DNA of 37,784 bases from Sphingopyxis sp. 2PD (lineage in GTDB: Bacteria; Pseudomonadota; Alphaproteobacteria; Sphingomonadales; Sphingomonadaceae): contig NZ_SCMU01000031.1 of NCBI RefSeq assembly GCF_005503695.1, forward strand, positions 1 to 37,784, read 5' to 3'. The translations under genes were made by a program, and so were the position numbers. Each line of letters starts with the position of its first letter. Positions within the stretch are counted from its first letter, which is position 1. The notes under the pieces are model-generated. The model saw only the letters and a list, made by a program, of their open reading frames with translations, was not told the origin of the DNA and made no database searches. This document shows positions 22,203-29,684 of the stretch, one piece after another.

Positions 22203-22445
22203 TGATCGGCCCCTTATGTCGGGGCGGCAATTCGTTCGGATTATGTTTTTGCGCTGTAGGGGGCAGCGGTTGATTATGTCCGGTGATTATAGCCTTAACT
22301 CAGCTGTGGGCCAAGAAAAATAGCCCCGACAGCGCGCAAACTGCGGCCCCGCGACGTATGTGGCTGGGCCCACTAATCGTTCGCTGGGGGCAACTCGTGC
22401 CAAAGGTTTTGACGCCCCTATGCGTTTCTGCATATACCTGACGCA

Positions 22446-22484
22446 CAACGGCGCGTCCCCGGTTGGAATGGAAACGCGCCGTTG
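22446..22484. repeat. 11-bp perfect inverted repeat in a gene-free stretch
   Basis: CAACGGCGCGT (22446-22456) and ACGCGCCGTTG (22474-22484) with a 17-nt loop. It lies 77 bp before a good rightward terminator, so it could belong to a structured small RNA or be an operator. Confidence 0.5.
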
Positions 22485-22560
22485 CTCACATGCCCTTGTG
22501 GAAGGGGCCAGGTGGATCGCGCAACCTTTTGGCGAGGCAGACGCGCGAACCGGTACATCG

Positions 22561-22596
22561 GGCGGTTGATCGGCTGATCAGCCGCCTCTTGTTTTT
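22561..22596 (+). terminator. strong intrinsic terminator without an obvious gene
   Basis: GGCGGTTGATC (22561-22571), tetraloop GGCT, GATCAGCCGCC (22576-22586), then TCTTGTTTTT. Eleven pairs with one G-U. No clear plus-strand gene ends here, so it may close a small RNA. Confidence 0.75.
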
Positions 22597-22937
22597 CAGA
22601 GACGTCCGTGGGGTGCTCCCTGGTAAGTCCCTACAGCTATACTGAAGCACTGACCTTCCGGCGCAAGACGGTAAATGACGCTTTAGAGACTCGGCTCGTC
22701 GATAATTTGATTCGTCTCGTCGCTCGCGCCGTTTAGGAGAAACGCATTTTCAATGCGTTATCGGCGTTCGGTGGGATGAATCGATATATTGGCGATGGCC
22801 GCTGTTCATGGTGCAACGCCGCCCGTTGGGCTCGCAGAATTGCGGGGACCGTGACAAATTGGCCACTCAAGCTATGCGGTGCCATTCCAATAGCTCGTCG
22901 GCGACAGGCCGATTCGGGTTGCAGTGGGAGGTGAGCA

Positions 22938-23117
22938 GTGACCCAGCGTGCATTGGTAGGCCAGGACGACATCACGCGGGCGCTCAAAGCCTGCAAACGA
23001 GCCGGTTACGAAAAGGCGCGCGTCCATATCAACCTGCGCGAGCAGACGATCGACATTTTGCTTGGCGAGGATGCTCAACCAATGGCGCCCTTCAACAATC
23101 CTTGGGACGAGGAATAG
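22938..23117 (+). CDS. hypothetical 59-aa protein near the right att
   Basis: 59 aa from a GTG with GGGAGGT perfectly placed before it: TQRALVGQDDITRALKACKRAG, then YEKARVHINLREQTIDILLG, and a tail ending PFNNPWDEE. The helix-strand-strand arrangement and the ending look like a real compact protein. Small proteins of this kind often sit beside a phage integrase, but here the integrase is 22 kb away, which could be a trace of a lost integration module. Function unknown. Confidence 0.6.
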   Translation: MTQRALVGQDDITRALKACKRAGYEKARVHINLREQTIDILLGEDAQPMAPFNNPWDEE

Positions 23118-23122
23118 TCGCC

Positions 23123-23275
23123 ATGCTCGCCACACAAACCGACCTCGACCGCCGGCTGTCCGAACGGATCGAGCGCCGATAGCCTGTTCCAATTGATGAG
23201 GAGCTGGACTTCGGCCCAGAGCCAACCGACGAGGAAATCCGAGCTGCCCGCCGCCTGCATCGCGGAGGGAGATGA
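23123..23275 (+). pseudogene. small gene interrupted by an in-frame TAG
   Basis: ATG at 23123, reading MLATQTDLDRRLSERIERR, then TAG (23180-23182), then PVPIDEELDFGPEPTDEEIR and on to RRLHRGGR, TGA (23275). The sequence after the stop remains protein-like (acidic, then a DEEIRAARRLHR helix). It starts five bases after the preceding gene. A single base change from CAG, AAG or GAG would explain it, so it is probably a nonsense-mutated gene; amber readthrough cannot be excluded. Confidence 0.5.
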
Positions 23276-23408
23276 TCAGTCGACCATGTTGCATCGGTGT
23301 TGCATCGACTGGCCAAAAGTCACGCAAACTCAGCAAAAATCGTTGAAACTCCGTGACACATAATGCGGCACACAATCGAGCGGAATATTCCTTAAGCCAT
23401 TGAAAACA

Positions 23409-23485
23409 TGGTGCACCCGACTGGATTCGAACCAGTGGCCCCCAGATTAGGAATCTGATGCTCTATCCTGCTGAGCTACGGGTGC
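23409..23485 (-). tRNA. tRNA-Arg (anticodon CCT)
   Basis: 77 nt with encoded CCA. Acceptor GCACCCG/CGGGTGC, D arm GCTC...GAGC, anticodon stem TCAGA/TCTGG with loop TTCCTAA (CCT, reading AGG), T arm ACTGG-TTCGAAT-CCAGT. All stems pair. The 3' end points to the phage-like element, the usual arrangement when an integrase uses the tRNA 3' half as attB and restores it from the element. No second copy of the 3' half was seen in the window. Confidence 0.95.
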
Positions 23486-23533
23486 GCCGCGGTTCGTGTA
23501 GCGGCGCGAGGCGCGCAGCGTCAATTGGCGTGG

Positions 23534-24007
23534 CTAATTAACCGCGTCGGGCGGGGCGATGGGTACCAGGAGCGGCATCGCCGCGATCCCGTCGTCACGC
23601 AGCGCCTGCGCCTCCTCGGGTGAGGCCTGGCCATGGATCAGGTCGTCGGGCGCGCGGCCTTCGTGCATCGCGCGGGCCGCATCGGCAAAATCGCGTCCGA
23701 CCCAGCGCGATTGCGGCAGCATCTCGGCCTGTTTCGCCGCAATTTCGGCGACGATCTTGCGTACCAGCTCGGGCGATATCTCGTTTGACGCCGCGCTATC
23801 GGTTGGCGGCGTTGGCGCCGGTACGATCAGCTGGTTCGACTTGGCGCCGATCCGCGGCGCCATCACCGCCTTTTCGATACGGACGTCGCCGCAGACCGGG
23901 CAAGCGATCAGGTCGCGCGCGCGCTGTTCGGCGAAGCTGTCGCTGCTCGCGAACCAGGCCTCGAACCGGTGATCGCCGGCGGCGCAGCAAAGGTCAAAGA
24001 CGATCAA
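23534..24007 (-). CDS. DUF1178 family protein
   Basis: 157 aa. It begins MIVFDLCCAAGDHRFEAWFASSDSF (TTG start), the characteristic DUF1178 opening, with a CPVCGD pair that suggests a zinc-binding N-terminal region like the regulatory-protein FmdB-type ribbons, and a conserved ending RDDGIAAMPLLVP. The TTG at 24007 lies two bases after the glutaredoxin stop; longer starts would run into that gene. Role unknown in the family. Last gene of a comF-grxC-DUF1178 series, a common order in alphaproteobacteria. Confidence 0.85.
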   Translation of the reverse strand: MIVFDLCCAAGDHRFEAWFASSDSFAEQRARDLIACPVCGDVRIEKAVMAPRIGAKSNQLIVPAPTPPTDSAASNEISPELVRKIVAEIAAKQAEMLPQSRWVGRDFADAARAMHEGRAPDDLIHGQASPEEAQALRDDGIAAMPLLVPIAPPDAVN

Positions 24008-24009
24008 GG

Positions 24010-24270
24010 TCAGGCGAGGCCGAGCAGCGGATCCAGCCCGCCGCGCGCGTCGAGCGCCGCCATATCGTCGCTGCCGCCGATATGTTTCCCGTCGATGAAA
24101 ATCTGCGGCACGGTGCGCGCGCCACCGGCACGTTCGACCATGGCGTCGAACCCGGCGCGGTCCATCGTCACGTCGATCTCCTGATACTCCGCGCCCTTGC
24201 GATCGAGCAGCGCTTTCGCGCGCGAGCAATAGGGGCAGAGGAATTTGGTGAAAACTTCGATCTTGGCCAT
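24010..24270 (-). CDS. grxC: glutaredoxin 3
   Basis: 86 aa, the full thioredoxin fold of a classical glutaredoxin. The active site is CPYC (residues 12-15), the cis-Pro motif is TVPQIFIDG, and the glutathione-binding GGSDD follows. It reduces protein disulphides and glutathione-mixed disulphides with GSH in the cytoplasm. Three bases separate it from comF upstream and two from DUF1178 downstream, so it is cotranscribed. Confidence 0.95.
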   Translation of the reverse strand: MAKIEVFTKFLCPYCSRAKALLDRKGAEYQEIDVTMDRAGFDAMVERAGGARTVPQIFIDGKHIGGSDDMAALDARGGLDPLLGLA

Positions 24271-24273
24271 GAC

Positions 24274-25137
24274 CTATCCTGTCATCATCTGGTCCGACAT
24301 ATCGGAATCCAACGAAGCAAAGTCAAATATGTTGCTCGTCATCAGCGCCTCGGGAACAACGCGCGCCCAGGTCAGCGCCGAGACACGCGCCGCGCCGCTG
24401 CGCCGCAGCACCTTGGCCGCGGCGCGCAGCGTCGCGCCGCTGGCGTGGACGTCGTCGACCAGGATGAGGTGGCGCCCCGCAGCACGCACTTTGGCATCAG
24501 CGGCCAACGCGAACGCTCCGGCAACGATCCGCTCACGCTCGCGCCGCCCCTTGCCGCGCAGCGATGCGGTCGATTTGACGCGATGCAGCAGGTGATGGTC
24601 GCGCGGCGCGCCGCTTGTGCGGGCCAGTTCATCGGCGACCAGCGCGGCCTGGTTGAAACCGCGCGACCATAGCCGCCAGCGGTGCAGCGGCACGGGTATG
24701 ATCAGCATGTTTGCGGTATCGCCGAGCGCCGCCAGTCGCCGCGCCATCAGCCGCGCCATCAACCGCGCATGGCCGGTGCGCCGCCCATATTTCAGACGCA
24801 GGGCAACGGTGCGGGCGACCGGGCCATAAGCAACGACGGCAGGTGCGCCATCAAAGGGCGGCGGGCTGGCGAGGCAGGCACCGCAGGCGATCGGCCCGCC
24901 GGGCAGCGCCGCTGGCAACGGGATCGAGCAATGCGAACAAGCGGGTCCATCGAGAAATTCGAGCGACGCCCAGCAGGTCAGACAAAATTGCCGGTCGTCG
25001 CCGACGATCACGCCGCATCCGGGGCAGCGCGGCGGCAGCGCATAATCGACGATCGCGCGCGCCGCGCTTCGCAAGGCGCGGGACAATGGCCCGGACGGCG
25101 CCTGTTTTTCTTCGACATCCCCGGTCGTCGTGGTCAT
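24274..25137 (-). CDS. comF: ComF family phosphoribosyltransferase-like protein
   Basis: 287 aa. An N-terminal double zinc finger (PPRCPGCGVIV, FCLTCWASLEF, CSHCSIPLP, CGACLASPPPF) precedes a PRTase domain with VPLHRWRLWSRGFNQAALVA and the PRPP-binding loop HLILVDDVHASGATLRAA. ComF proteins assist DNA uptake across the inner membrane in competent bacteria; in sphingomonads the role is assumed. The ATG at 25137 is used; another lies six codons upstream. It is divergent from the methyltransferase gene with about 42 bp between. Confidence 0.9.
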   Translation of the reverse strand: MTTTTGDVEEKQAPSGPLSRALRSAARAIVDYALPPRCPGCGVIVGDDRQFCLTCWASLEFLDGPACSHCSIPLPAALPGGPIACGACLASPPPFDGAPAVVAYGPVARTVALRLKYGRRTGHARLMARLMARRLAALGDTANMLIIPVPLHRWRLWSRGFNQAALVADELARTSGAPRDHHLLHRVKSTASLRGKGRRERERIVAGAFALAADAKVRAAGRHLILVDDVHASGATLRAAAKVLRRSGAARVSALTWARVVPEALMTSNIFDFASLDSDMSDQMMTG

Positions 25138-25179
25138 CCGCCGCTTGTGAAGCATGGCCGGGGACGGCACAAGCGGCGG

Positions 25180-26031
25180 ATGTCGCAGCCTCCCCGCCCG
25201 CTTTTTTCCGCCGCCCGTCACCGCGCCCAGCGCGATCGCATGGCACGCTTGCCCGCGTCCGCCAATTTCCTCGCCCCGATCATCGCGGAAACCTTGCTCG
25301 ACCGGCTGACGATGGTGACCCGCAACTTTCCGCGCGTCCTGCTCATCGGTGCGCACGATCCCGCGCTCGCCGATCGACTCCGCGGCATCTGCACGGAATT
25401 GACGATCATCGAAGCGGGACCGCGGCTGGCGGCAGCCAGCGGCGCGATCATTGTCGAGGCCGACGCGCTCGACCTGCCCTTTGCCAGCTTCGACCTGATC
25501 GTCTGGCCGGGCGGCCTCGACAGCGTCAACGACGTACCCGGCGCGCTGCTCCGCCTGCGCGCCCTGCTCGCGCCCGACGGCTTGCTGCTCGGTGCGTTCG
25601 TGGGCGACGGCAGCCTGCCGCGGCTTCGCCGTGCAATGATGGTCGACGCGGTGCGCCCGATCGCTCGGATGCACCCCCAGATCGATCTCGCCGCGATGGG
25701 CAATCTGCTCCAGCGCGTCGGCTTTGCCTTGCCCGTGGTCGATGTCGAGGCGCTCACTGTGCGGTATGGCGACTGGTTCGCGCTGGCCCGCGACCTGCGC
25801 GCGGTCGGGCTCACGAGCCGCCTTGCGCCGACCCCGCCGCCGCTGACGCGCGCCGAGGCAGCGCAGATCGCCGCCGCCTTCGCCGCGCAAGCCGACCCCG
25901 ACGGTCGCGTCGCCGAAAGCCTGCGTATCGTCCATTTCAGCGGGTGGGCGCCGCATCCCGATCAACCGCAGCCCGCGCGGCGCGGCAGCGGCACCGCTTC
26001 GCTGACCGAAGCGCTGAAGCCGAAGGGCTAA
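25180..26031 (+). CDS. NDUFAF5/BioC-like SAM-dependent methyltransferase
   Basis: 283 aa. The N-terminus has LFSAARHRAQRDRMARLPASANFL, typical of the alphaproteobacterial NDUFAF5-type methyltransferases. The Rossmann methyltransferase core follows: RVLLIGAHDPALAD as degenerate motif I, LTIIEAGP, VEADALDLPFASFDLIVWPGGLDSVNDVPGALLRLRALL, then LAPDGLLLGAFVGDGSL. The mitochondrial relative hydroxylates an arginine in a complex I subunit; bacterial substrates are not established. The ATG at 25180 places the protein directly downstream of comF's divergent start. It overlaps mutT at its 3' end by four bases. Confidence 0.85.
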   Translation: MSQPPRPLFSAARHRAQRDRMARLPASANFLAPIIAETLLDRLTMVTRNFPRVLLIGAHDPALADRLRGICTELTIIEAGPRLAAASGAIIVEADALDLPFASFDLIVWPGGLDSVNDVPGALLRLRALLAPDGLLLGAFVGDGSLPRLRRAMMVDAVRPIARMHPQIDLAAMGNLLQRVGFALPVVDVEALTVRYGDWFALARDLRAVGLTSRLAPTPPPLTRAEAAQIAAAFAAQADPDGRVAESLRIVHFSGWAPHPDQPQPARRGSGTASLTEALKPKG

Positions 26032-26456
26032 ACGAGCGCTTCCAGCAGGCCGATCAACGGCTTGTCGGCCGGCGGCATCGCCAGTCCGTGTAGTTCGACC
26101 GGACGCACCCAGCGCAGCGCGCTCGCATGGTGCGCAACCGGGGTGCCGCGCCATTTGCGGCAGACATAGAGCAGCAACAACAGATGCCGGTCGCCCAGCA
26201 TATCGCTGGCGAAACAGGCGGGGGCCAGACAGGCCTGTTCGACATCAATGCCCAGTTCCTCGGCCAACTCGCGGATCAGCGCCTGTTCGGGCGTTTCGCC
26301 GGGTTCGACCTTGCCGCCGGGAAACTCCCACAATCCGGCCATCGACAGACCCTCTGGGCGCTGCTGGACGAGCAGGCGGCCGTCGCGATCGACGAGCGCC
26401 GCGGCGACCACGACCAGGTCATTTTTTGGCGGTTTTCCGGGGCTGGCGACGGACAA
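26028..26456 (-). CDS. mutT: 8-oxo-dGTP diphosphatase (Nudix)
   Basis: 142 aa. The Nudix box is complete: GGKVEPGETPEQALIRELAEELGI (positions about 47-70; written G-x5-E-x7-REL-x-EELGI). VVVAAALVDRDGRLLVQQRPEGLSMAGLWEFPGG precedes it, a MutT-type substrate region. It removes oxidised GTP nucleotides from the pool. It is divergent from the first pilin gene and convergent with the methyltransferase. Confidence 0.9.
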   Translation of the reverse strand: MSVASPGKPPKNDLVVVAAALVDRDGRLLVQQRPEGLSMAGLWEFPGGKVEPGETPEQALIRELAEELGIDVEQACLAPACFASDMLGDRHLLLLLYVCRKWRGTPVAHHASALRWVRPVELHGLAMPPADKPLIGLLEALV

Positions 26457-26521
26457 ATTGTTAACCTTCCTGTGCGATCATCGGCATCCTCGGGAACTAC
26501 ACTTCAAGCAGGGGTGGAACA

Positions 26522-26692
26522 ATGCGCAACCTTTACAGGCTGATGCGGTCGACCAGGGCCGCTACAGCCGTCGAATATGGGCTGATACTGGCCCTCATCT
26601 TCATCGCCGCCGTCGGCGCCGTCGGAAATGTCGCGAACAGTACGGGCCTCATGTGGAACAACGTCTCCACCGCGGCCCAGACCAATATGTAG
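26522..26692 (+). CDS. Flp/Fap-type IVb pilin, first copy
   Basis: 56 aa. Basic leader MRNLYRLMRSTR, then ATAVEYGLILALIFIAAVGAVGNV, the Flp pilin N-terminal helix with conserved Glu-Tyr after the prepilin peptidase site. GGGGTGG lies about four bases upstream of the ATG. Processed by a TadV-type peptidase and assembled by Tad machinery; none of these genes is in the window. It shares about half its residues with the next pilin. Confidence 0.88.
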   Translation: MRNLYRLMRSTRAATAVEYGLILALIFIAAVGAVGNVANSTGLMWNNVSTAAQTNM

Positions 26693-26839
26693 CGCCGCGG
26701 CGACTGTCCCTTTTCTGGACTTGCGACCGATCCTTTTCGCCGTCAGCCATTAAGATTTTCAAAACCTATTCGTCCTAAACCAGCCACTGTTGACCCAGAC
26801 CAGACCGTCAACAGGGTAAGTGAAATCAGGAGACCAGTC

Positions 26840-27007
26840 ATGAAGTTCATCAAGAAATTCGTTCGCGATACCAAAGCCGCAACCGCCATCGAATATGGCC
26901 TGATCGCGGCCCTGATCGCCGTCGCCGGCATCACCGCGATGGGCGCCGTTGGTAACAGCGTCAGCGGCACCTTCAACAAGGTGAACACCAACCTGACCAC
27001 GCCGTAA
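26840..27007 (+). CDS. Flp/Fap-type IVb pilin, second copy
   Basis: 55 aa: MKFIKKFVRDTKAATAIEYG, then LIAALIAVAGITAMGAVGNSVSGTF. Same leader and hydrophobic helix as the upstream copy with a longer hydrophilic end. AGGAGA is perfectly spaced. A strong terminator follows 24 bp later. The strong translation signals suggest this is the major subunit and the first copy a minor one; that is an inference. Confidence 0.9.
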   Translation: MKFIKKFVRDTKAATAIEYGLIAALIAVAGITAMGAVGNSVSGTFNKVNTNLTTP

Positions 27008-27030
27008 TAGCGCGATCAAACAAACAGAAA

Positions 27031-27058
27031 GGGGCGGTGGAAACACCGCCCCTTTTTT
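27031..27058 (+). terminator. intrinsic terminator after the pilins
   Basis: GGGGCGGTG, loop GAAA, CACCGCCCC, then TTTTTTT; the stem is flanked by AAA on the left so it can also serve the protease gene arriving from the right. Confidence 0.92.
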
Positions 27059-27065
27059 TGCTTGA

Positions 27066-28577
27066 TCAACGGCTGGCGTAAACGACGATTTTCACCTTTT
27101 GCCCCGGCGTCAGCCGGCTCGACGCGGTCAGGCGGTTGAGCACCTGGAACCGTTCGGCCTGATAATTGCTGTACGCCATGCGCCGCGCCAGGCTGGCCAT
27201 CGTGTCGCCGCGCCCCACCGTCACCACGTCGATCCGCCGCGGCTTGATCGCCGTCGCTTCGGCCGCGCTCAGGCGCCGGACGCTGTTGAACATCGAATTG
27301 AACACCCCCGTCCCGCCCGCCTTGGTCAACGTGACGAAGTGAAAGGCGCTGCTGCGCGAAAATTCATAGGCAAAGATGGTGACGTCGATCTGCCCCGACT
27401 GGCTGGCGACGCGCGCGGTCGAGTAAGAGGCGGGGATGCCGTTGACGGTGGTGCGCTGAACTGCGCTCGGGGTGATCGCGGTGTTGCCCGCCACCGATTT
27501 GAACGCCGCGGCGATATAGGCATTCATGTCGCCGCTGTACGGGCCGGTGGTAAATTGCGCCTGACCGCCATTGCCGCTGACCGTGACGGCGGTGGTGCCA
27601 TTCTGCATCCCGTAACCGCCCGGCACCGCAAAACGCAGCCGGAGGTCGGGGTGGAGAAATTCATTGCCCTCGACGACGCCCTGCGCCGGATCGTCGCCGT
27701 ACAGCACATTATCGACCGCCGCCAGAAACGCATCGGCATTGCGGGTTCCGCCGGTGCCGCCGACGCGGCTCGCCAGCGTCTGGGCGTTGCGGACGCGCGA
27801 GGCGGGGTCTGGGTGGGTGCTCGCCCATGCGGGCAGCGAGCGCGCATCGCCGCCGGACAGCCGCGCGTCGAGGTTGGTCTGGTTGGCAAGGCTGGCGAGC
27901 ATCGTCGACAGCGCGAGCGGATCATAGCCCGCGCTGCGCAAATATTGAACGCCCAGCTGGTCAGCCTGCATTTCCTGACTGCGCGAAAAGCCCAGGGTCG
28001 CGAGCTGCGCGACCTGCATCGCGTTGTTCTGGAGCAAGCCGCCGAGCCCGCCGAGCACGCCGCCACTGTCGCCGATCGCACCCCCAAGCACCGCGCCGAG
28101 GACACCGAGGATCTGATTGCGCGTCGCCGCCGACTGACGCTTCTTGCTGTGCTGCGCCGCGACATGGCCGACTTCATGCCCCAGCACCCCGGCAAGCTCG
28201 GCCTCGTCGTTCATCAGCGCCATCAGCTGGCGAGTGACATAGACATAGCCGCCCGGGATCGCGAACGCGTTGTTCACCGGCGAATTGAGCAGGGTGATGG
28301 TAAAGTCGCTGCGCGCGTTCGACAGCCCTGATTGCAGTGCAATATTCTGACCGACGCGGACGACATAAGCGGTCTGCGGTCCGCTATATGCACCGCCGAA
28401 TTCCGCCATCAGTTGCGGATGCGCCTCGTCGCCCTGCTTGCGTTCGGACGGCGTGATATTGGTCGCGGTCTTGATCGCCTTGAGCTGGGCGTCGGCGGCT
28501 CCGGTAAGGGCGAGGCTGCCGAGCGCCGCGGTCGCTGCGAGTTTGACGGCAAGGCCGGTCTTCTTCCTTCGGGTCAT
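27066..28577 (-). CDS. M48 family metalloprotease with C-terminal LysM-like domain
   Basis: 503 aa. A signal peptide (MTRRKKTGLAVKLAATAALGSLALTGAADA) directs it to the periplasm. The protease region carries HEVGH at about 134-138 in AGVLGHEVGHVAAQHS and a third ligand region FSRSQEMQADQLGV. A linker with SLPAWASTHPDPASRVRNAQTL is typical for BepA-type M48 enzymes. The C-terminus VGRGDTMASLARRMAY...LNRLTASSRLTPGQKVKI resembles LysM, so it may bind peptidoglycan. Likely role: outer-membrane protein quality control. The ATG at 28577 has GGGAGG at ideal spacing; a GTG five codons upstream lies inside that signal. Confidence 0.88.
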   Translation of the reverse strand: MTRRKKTGLAVKLAATAALGSLALTGAADAQLKAIKTATNITPSERKQGDEAHPQLMAEFGGAYSGPQTAYVVRVGQNIALQSGLSNARSDFTITLLNSPVNNAFAIPGGYVYVTRQLMALMNDEAELAGVLGHEVGHVAAQHSKKRQSAATRNQILGVLGAVLGGAIGDSGGVLGGLGGLLQNNAMQVAQLATLGFSRSQEMQADQLGVQYLRSAGYDPLALSTMLASLANQTNLDARLSGGDARSLPAWASTHPDPASRVRNAQTLASRVGGTGGTRNADAFLAAVDNVLYGDDPAQGVVEGNEFLHPDLRLRFAVPGGYGMQNGTTAVTVSGNGGQAQFTTGPYSGDMNAYIAAAFKSVAGNTAITPSAVQRTTVNGIPASYSTARVASQSGQIDVTIFAYEFSRSSAFHFVTLTKAGGTGVFNSMFNSVRRLSAAEATAIKPRRIDVVTVGRGDTMASLARRMAYSNYQAERFQVLNRLTASSRLTPGQKVKIVVYASR

Positions 28578-28726
28578 CGATGTGCCTCCCACAAGCTATG
28601 CATTTATCAGGGCATATTCCCTATTCGCGGCGAGACAAGCCGTTGTCGAAAGCGGCCTGGTGTGCGTCAGGAGCCCTGTCTTGACGGTGAACGCAAATCG
28701 CGACGGTCGGGTTCCGTCGCCCGGCT

Positions 28727-29674
28727 TCAGCCGCGACCCATGGCAAGGAATTTCTCCTCGCGCGCCGCGAGGATCGCATCGCGCGGCAGCCCCGACAGGC
28801 CGTCGAGTTCCTGCGCGATGGCATCGCCCAGCGAAGCAATCGCCACGTCGGGCGCGCGATGCGCGCCCCCAACCGGTTCGGCGACGATGCGGTCGATGAT
28901 CTTCAGGCCCAGCAGATCCTGCGCCGACATTTTCATCGCGGCGGCGGCATCGGCGGCCTTGTCCGATGTGCGCCACAGGATCGACGCACAGCCTTCGGGC
29001 GAGATCACCGAATAGACGGCATGTTCGAACATCAGCACGCGGTTCGCCGCGGCGAGCGCGATCGCGCCGCCCGAGCCGCCCTCGCCGACGATCGCCGCGA
29101 CCATCGGCACGCCCAGCGCCAGGCATTGTTCGGTCGAGCGCGCGATCGCTTCGGCCTGGCCGCGTTCTTCGGCCTGGATGCCCGGAAAGGCACCCGACGT
29201 ATCGACCAGCGTCACCACCGGCAGGCCGAACCGGTCGGCGAGCTGCATCAGGCGGATCGCCTTGCGATAGCCCTCGGGCTTGGCCATCCCGAAATTATGC
29301 TTCATCCGCGACGGAATATCGTCGCCCTTTTCATGGCCGATGACCATCACGCGGCGACCGCGAAAGCGGGCGAGCCCGCCCAAAATCGCCTGATCATCGC
29401 CAAAATTGCGATCGCCGGCGAGCGGCATCCAGTCGTCGAACAGCCCCGCGACATAATGTTTGAAATGCGGGCGATCGGGGTGACGCGCGACCTGCGTCTT
29501 TTGCCAGGGCGTCAGCTTCGCATAAATATCACGCAGCAATTTCGAGGATTTATCCTCCAGCCGCGCGATGTCATTGTCGATGTTGAGCGTGGGGTCGTCC
29601 CCCATGTCGCGCAGTTCGGCAATCTGCCGATCGAGCGCGGCGACCTGTTTTTCGAAGTCCAGAAAGGCTGTCAT
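28727..29674 (-). CDS. accA: acetyl-CoA carboxylase carboxyltransferase subunit alpha
   Basis: 315 aa, normal length. MTAFLDFEKQVAALDRQIAEL opens the AccA N-terminal helix; RPHFKHYVAGLFDDWMPLAGDR, VIGHEKGDD, MAKPEGYRKAIRLM, DTSGAFPGIQAEERGQAEAIA and GEGGSGGAIALAAANR form the carboxyltransferase core. Together with AccD it transfers carboxyl from biotin to acetyl-CoA, the first step of fatty acid synthesis. It begins ten bases after xerD's stop and is probably cotranscribed. Confidence 0.97.
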   Translation of the reverse strand: MTAFLDFEKQVAALDRQIAELRDMGDDPTLNIDNDIARLEDKSSKLLRDIYAKLTPWQKTQVARHPDRPHFKHYVAGLFDDWMPLAGDRNFGDDQAILGGLARFRGRRVMVIGHEKGDDIPSRMKHNFGMAKPEGYRKAIRLMQLADRFGLPVVTLVDTSGAFPGIQAEERGQAEAIARSTEQCLALGVPMVAAIVGEGGSGGAIALAAANRVLMFEHAVYSVISPEGCASILWRTSDKAADAAAAMKMSAQDLLGLKIIDRIVAEPVGGAHRAPDVAIASLGDAIAQELDGLSGLPRDAILAAREEKFLAMGRG

Positions 29675-29684
29675 CGTCGGATCG

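Larger units (their letters stand above)
22203..22937. other. gene-poor stretch upstream of the tape measure gene
   Basis: 735 bp without a convincing gene. It contains an 11-bp perfect inverted repeat (22446-22484), a strong rightward terminator (22561-22596) and a small palindrome AACGCATT/AATGCGTT (22741-22759). An open frame of 52 codons (22776-22934) with a CSWC motif is too weak to call. The tape measure promoter should lie near 22203-22300 on the minus strand. Confidence 0.5.

Noticed and set aside
22360..22569. 69-codon plus-strand ORF overlapping the terminator
   Set aside because: Its last codons form the left arm of the terminator and the inverted repeat lies within it; the peptide resembles no family.
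22776..22934. 52-codon plus-strand ORF with a CSWC motif
   Set aside because: The start context is weak, the composition is Arg/Cys/Trp-rich like random high-GC frames, and it ends within the Shine-Dalgarno of the next gene. Left as uncertain.
24682..26031. 449-codon frame as the full methyltransferase
   Set aside because: The part before 25180 is antisense to comF; the methyltransferase homology starts at the ATG at 25180.
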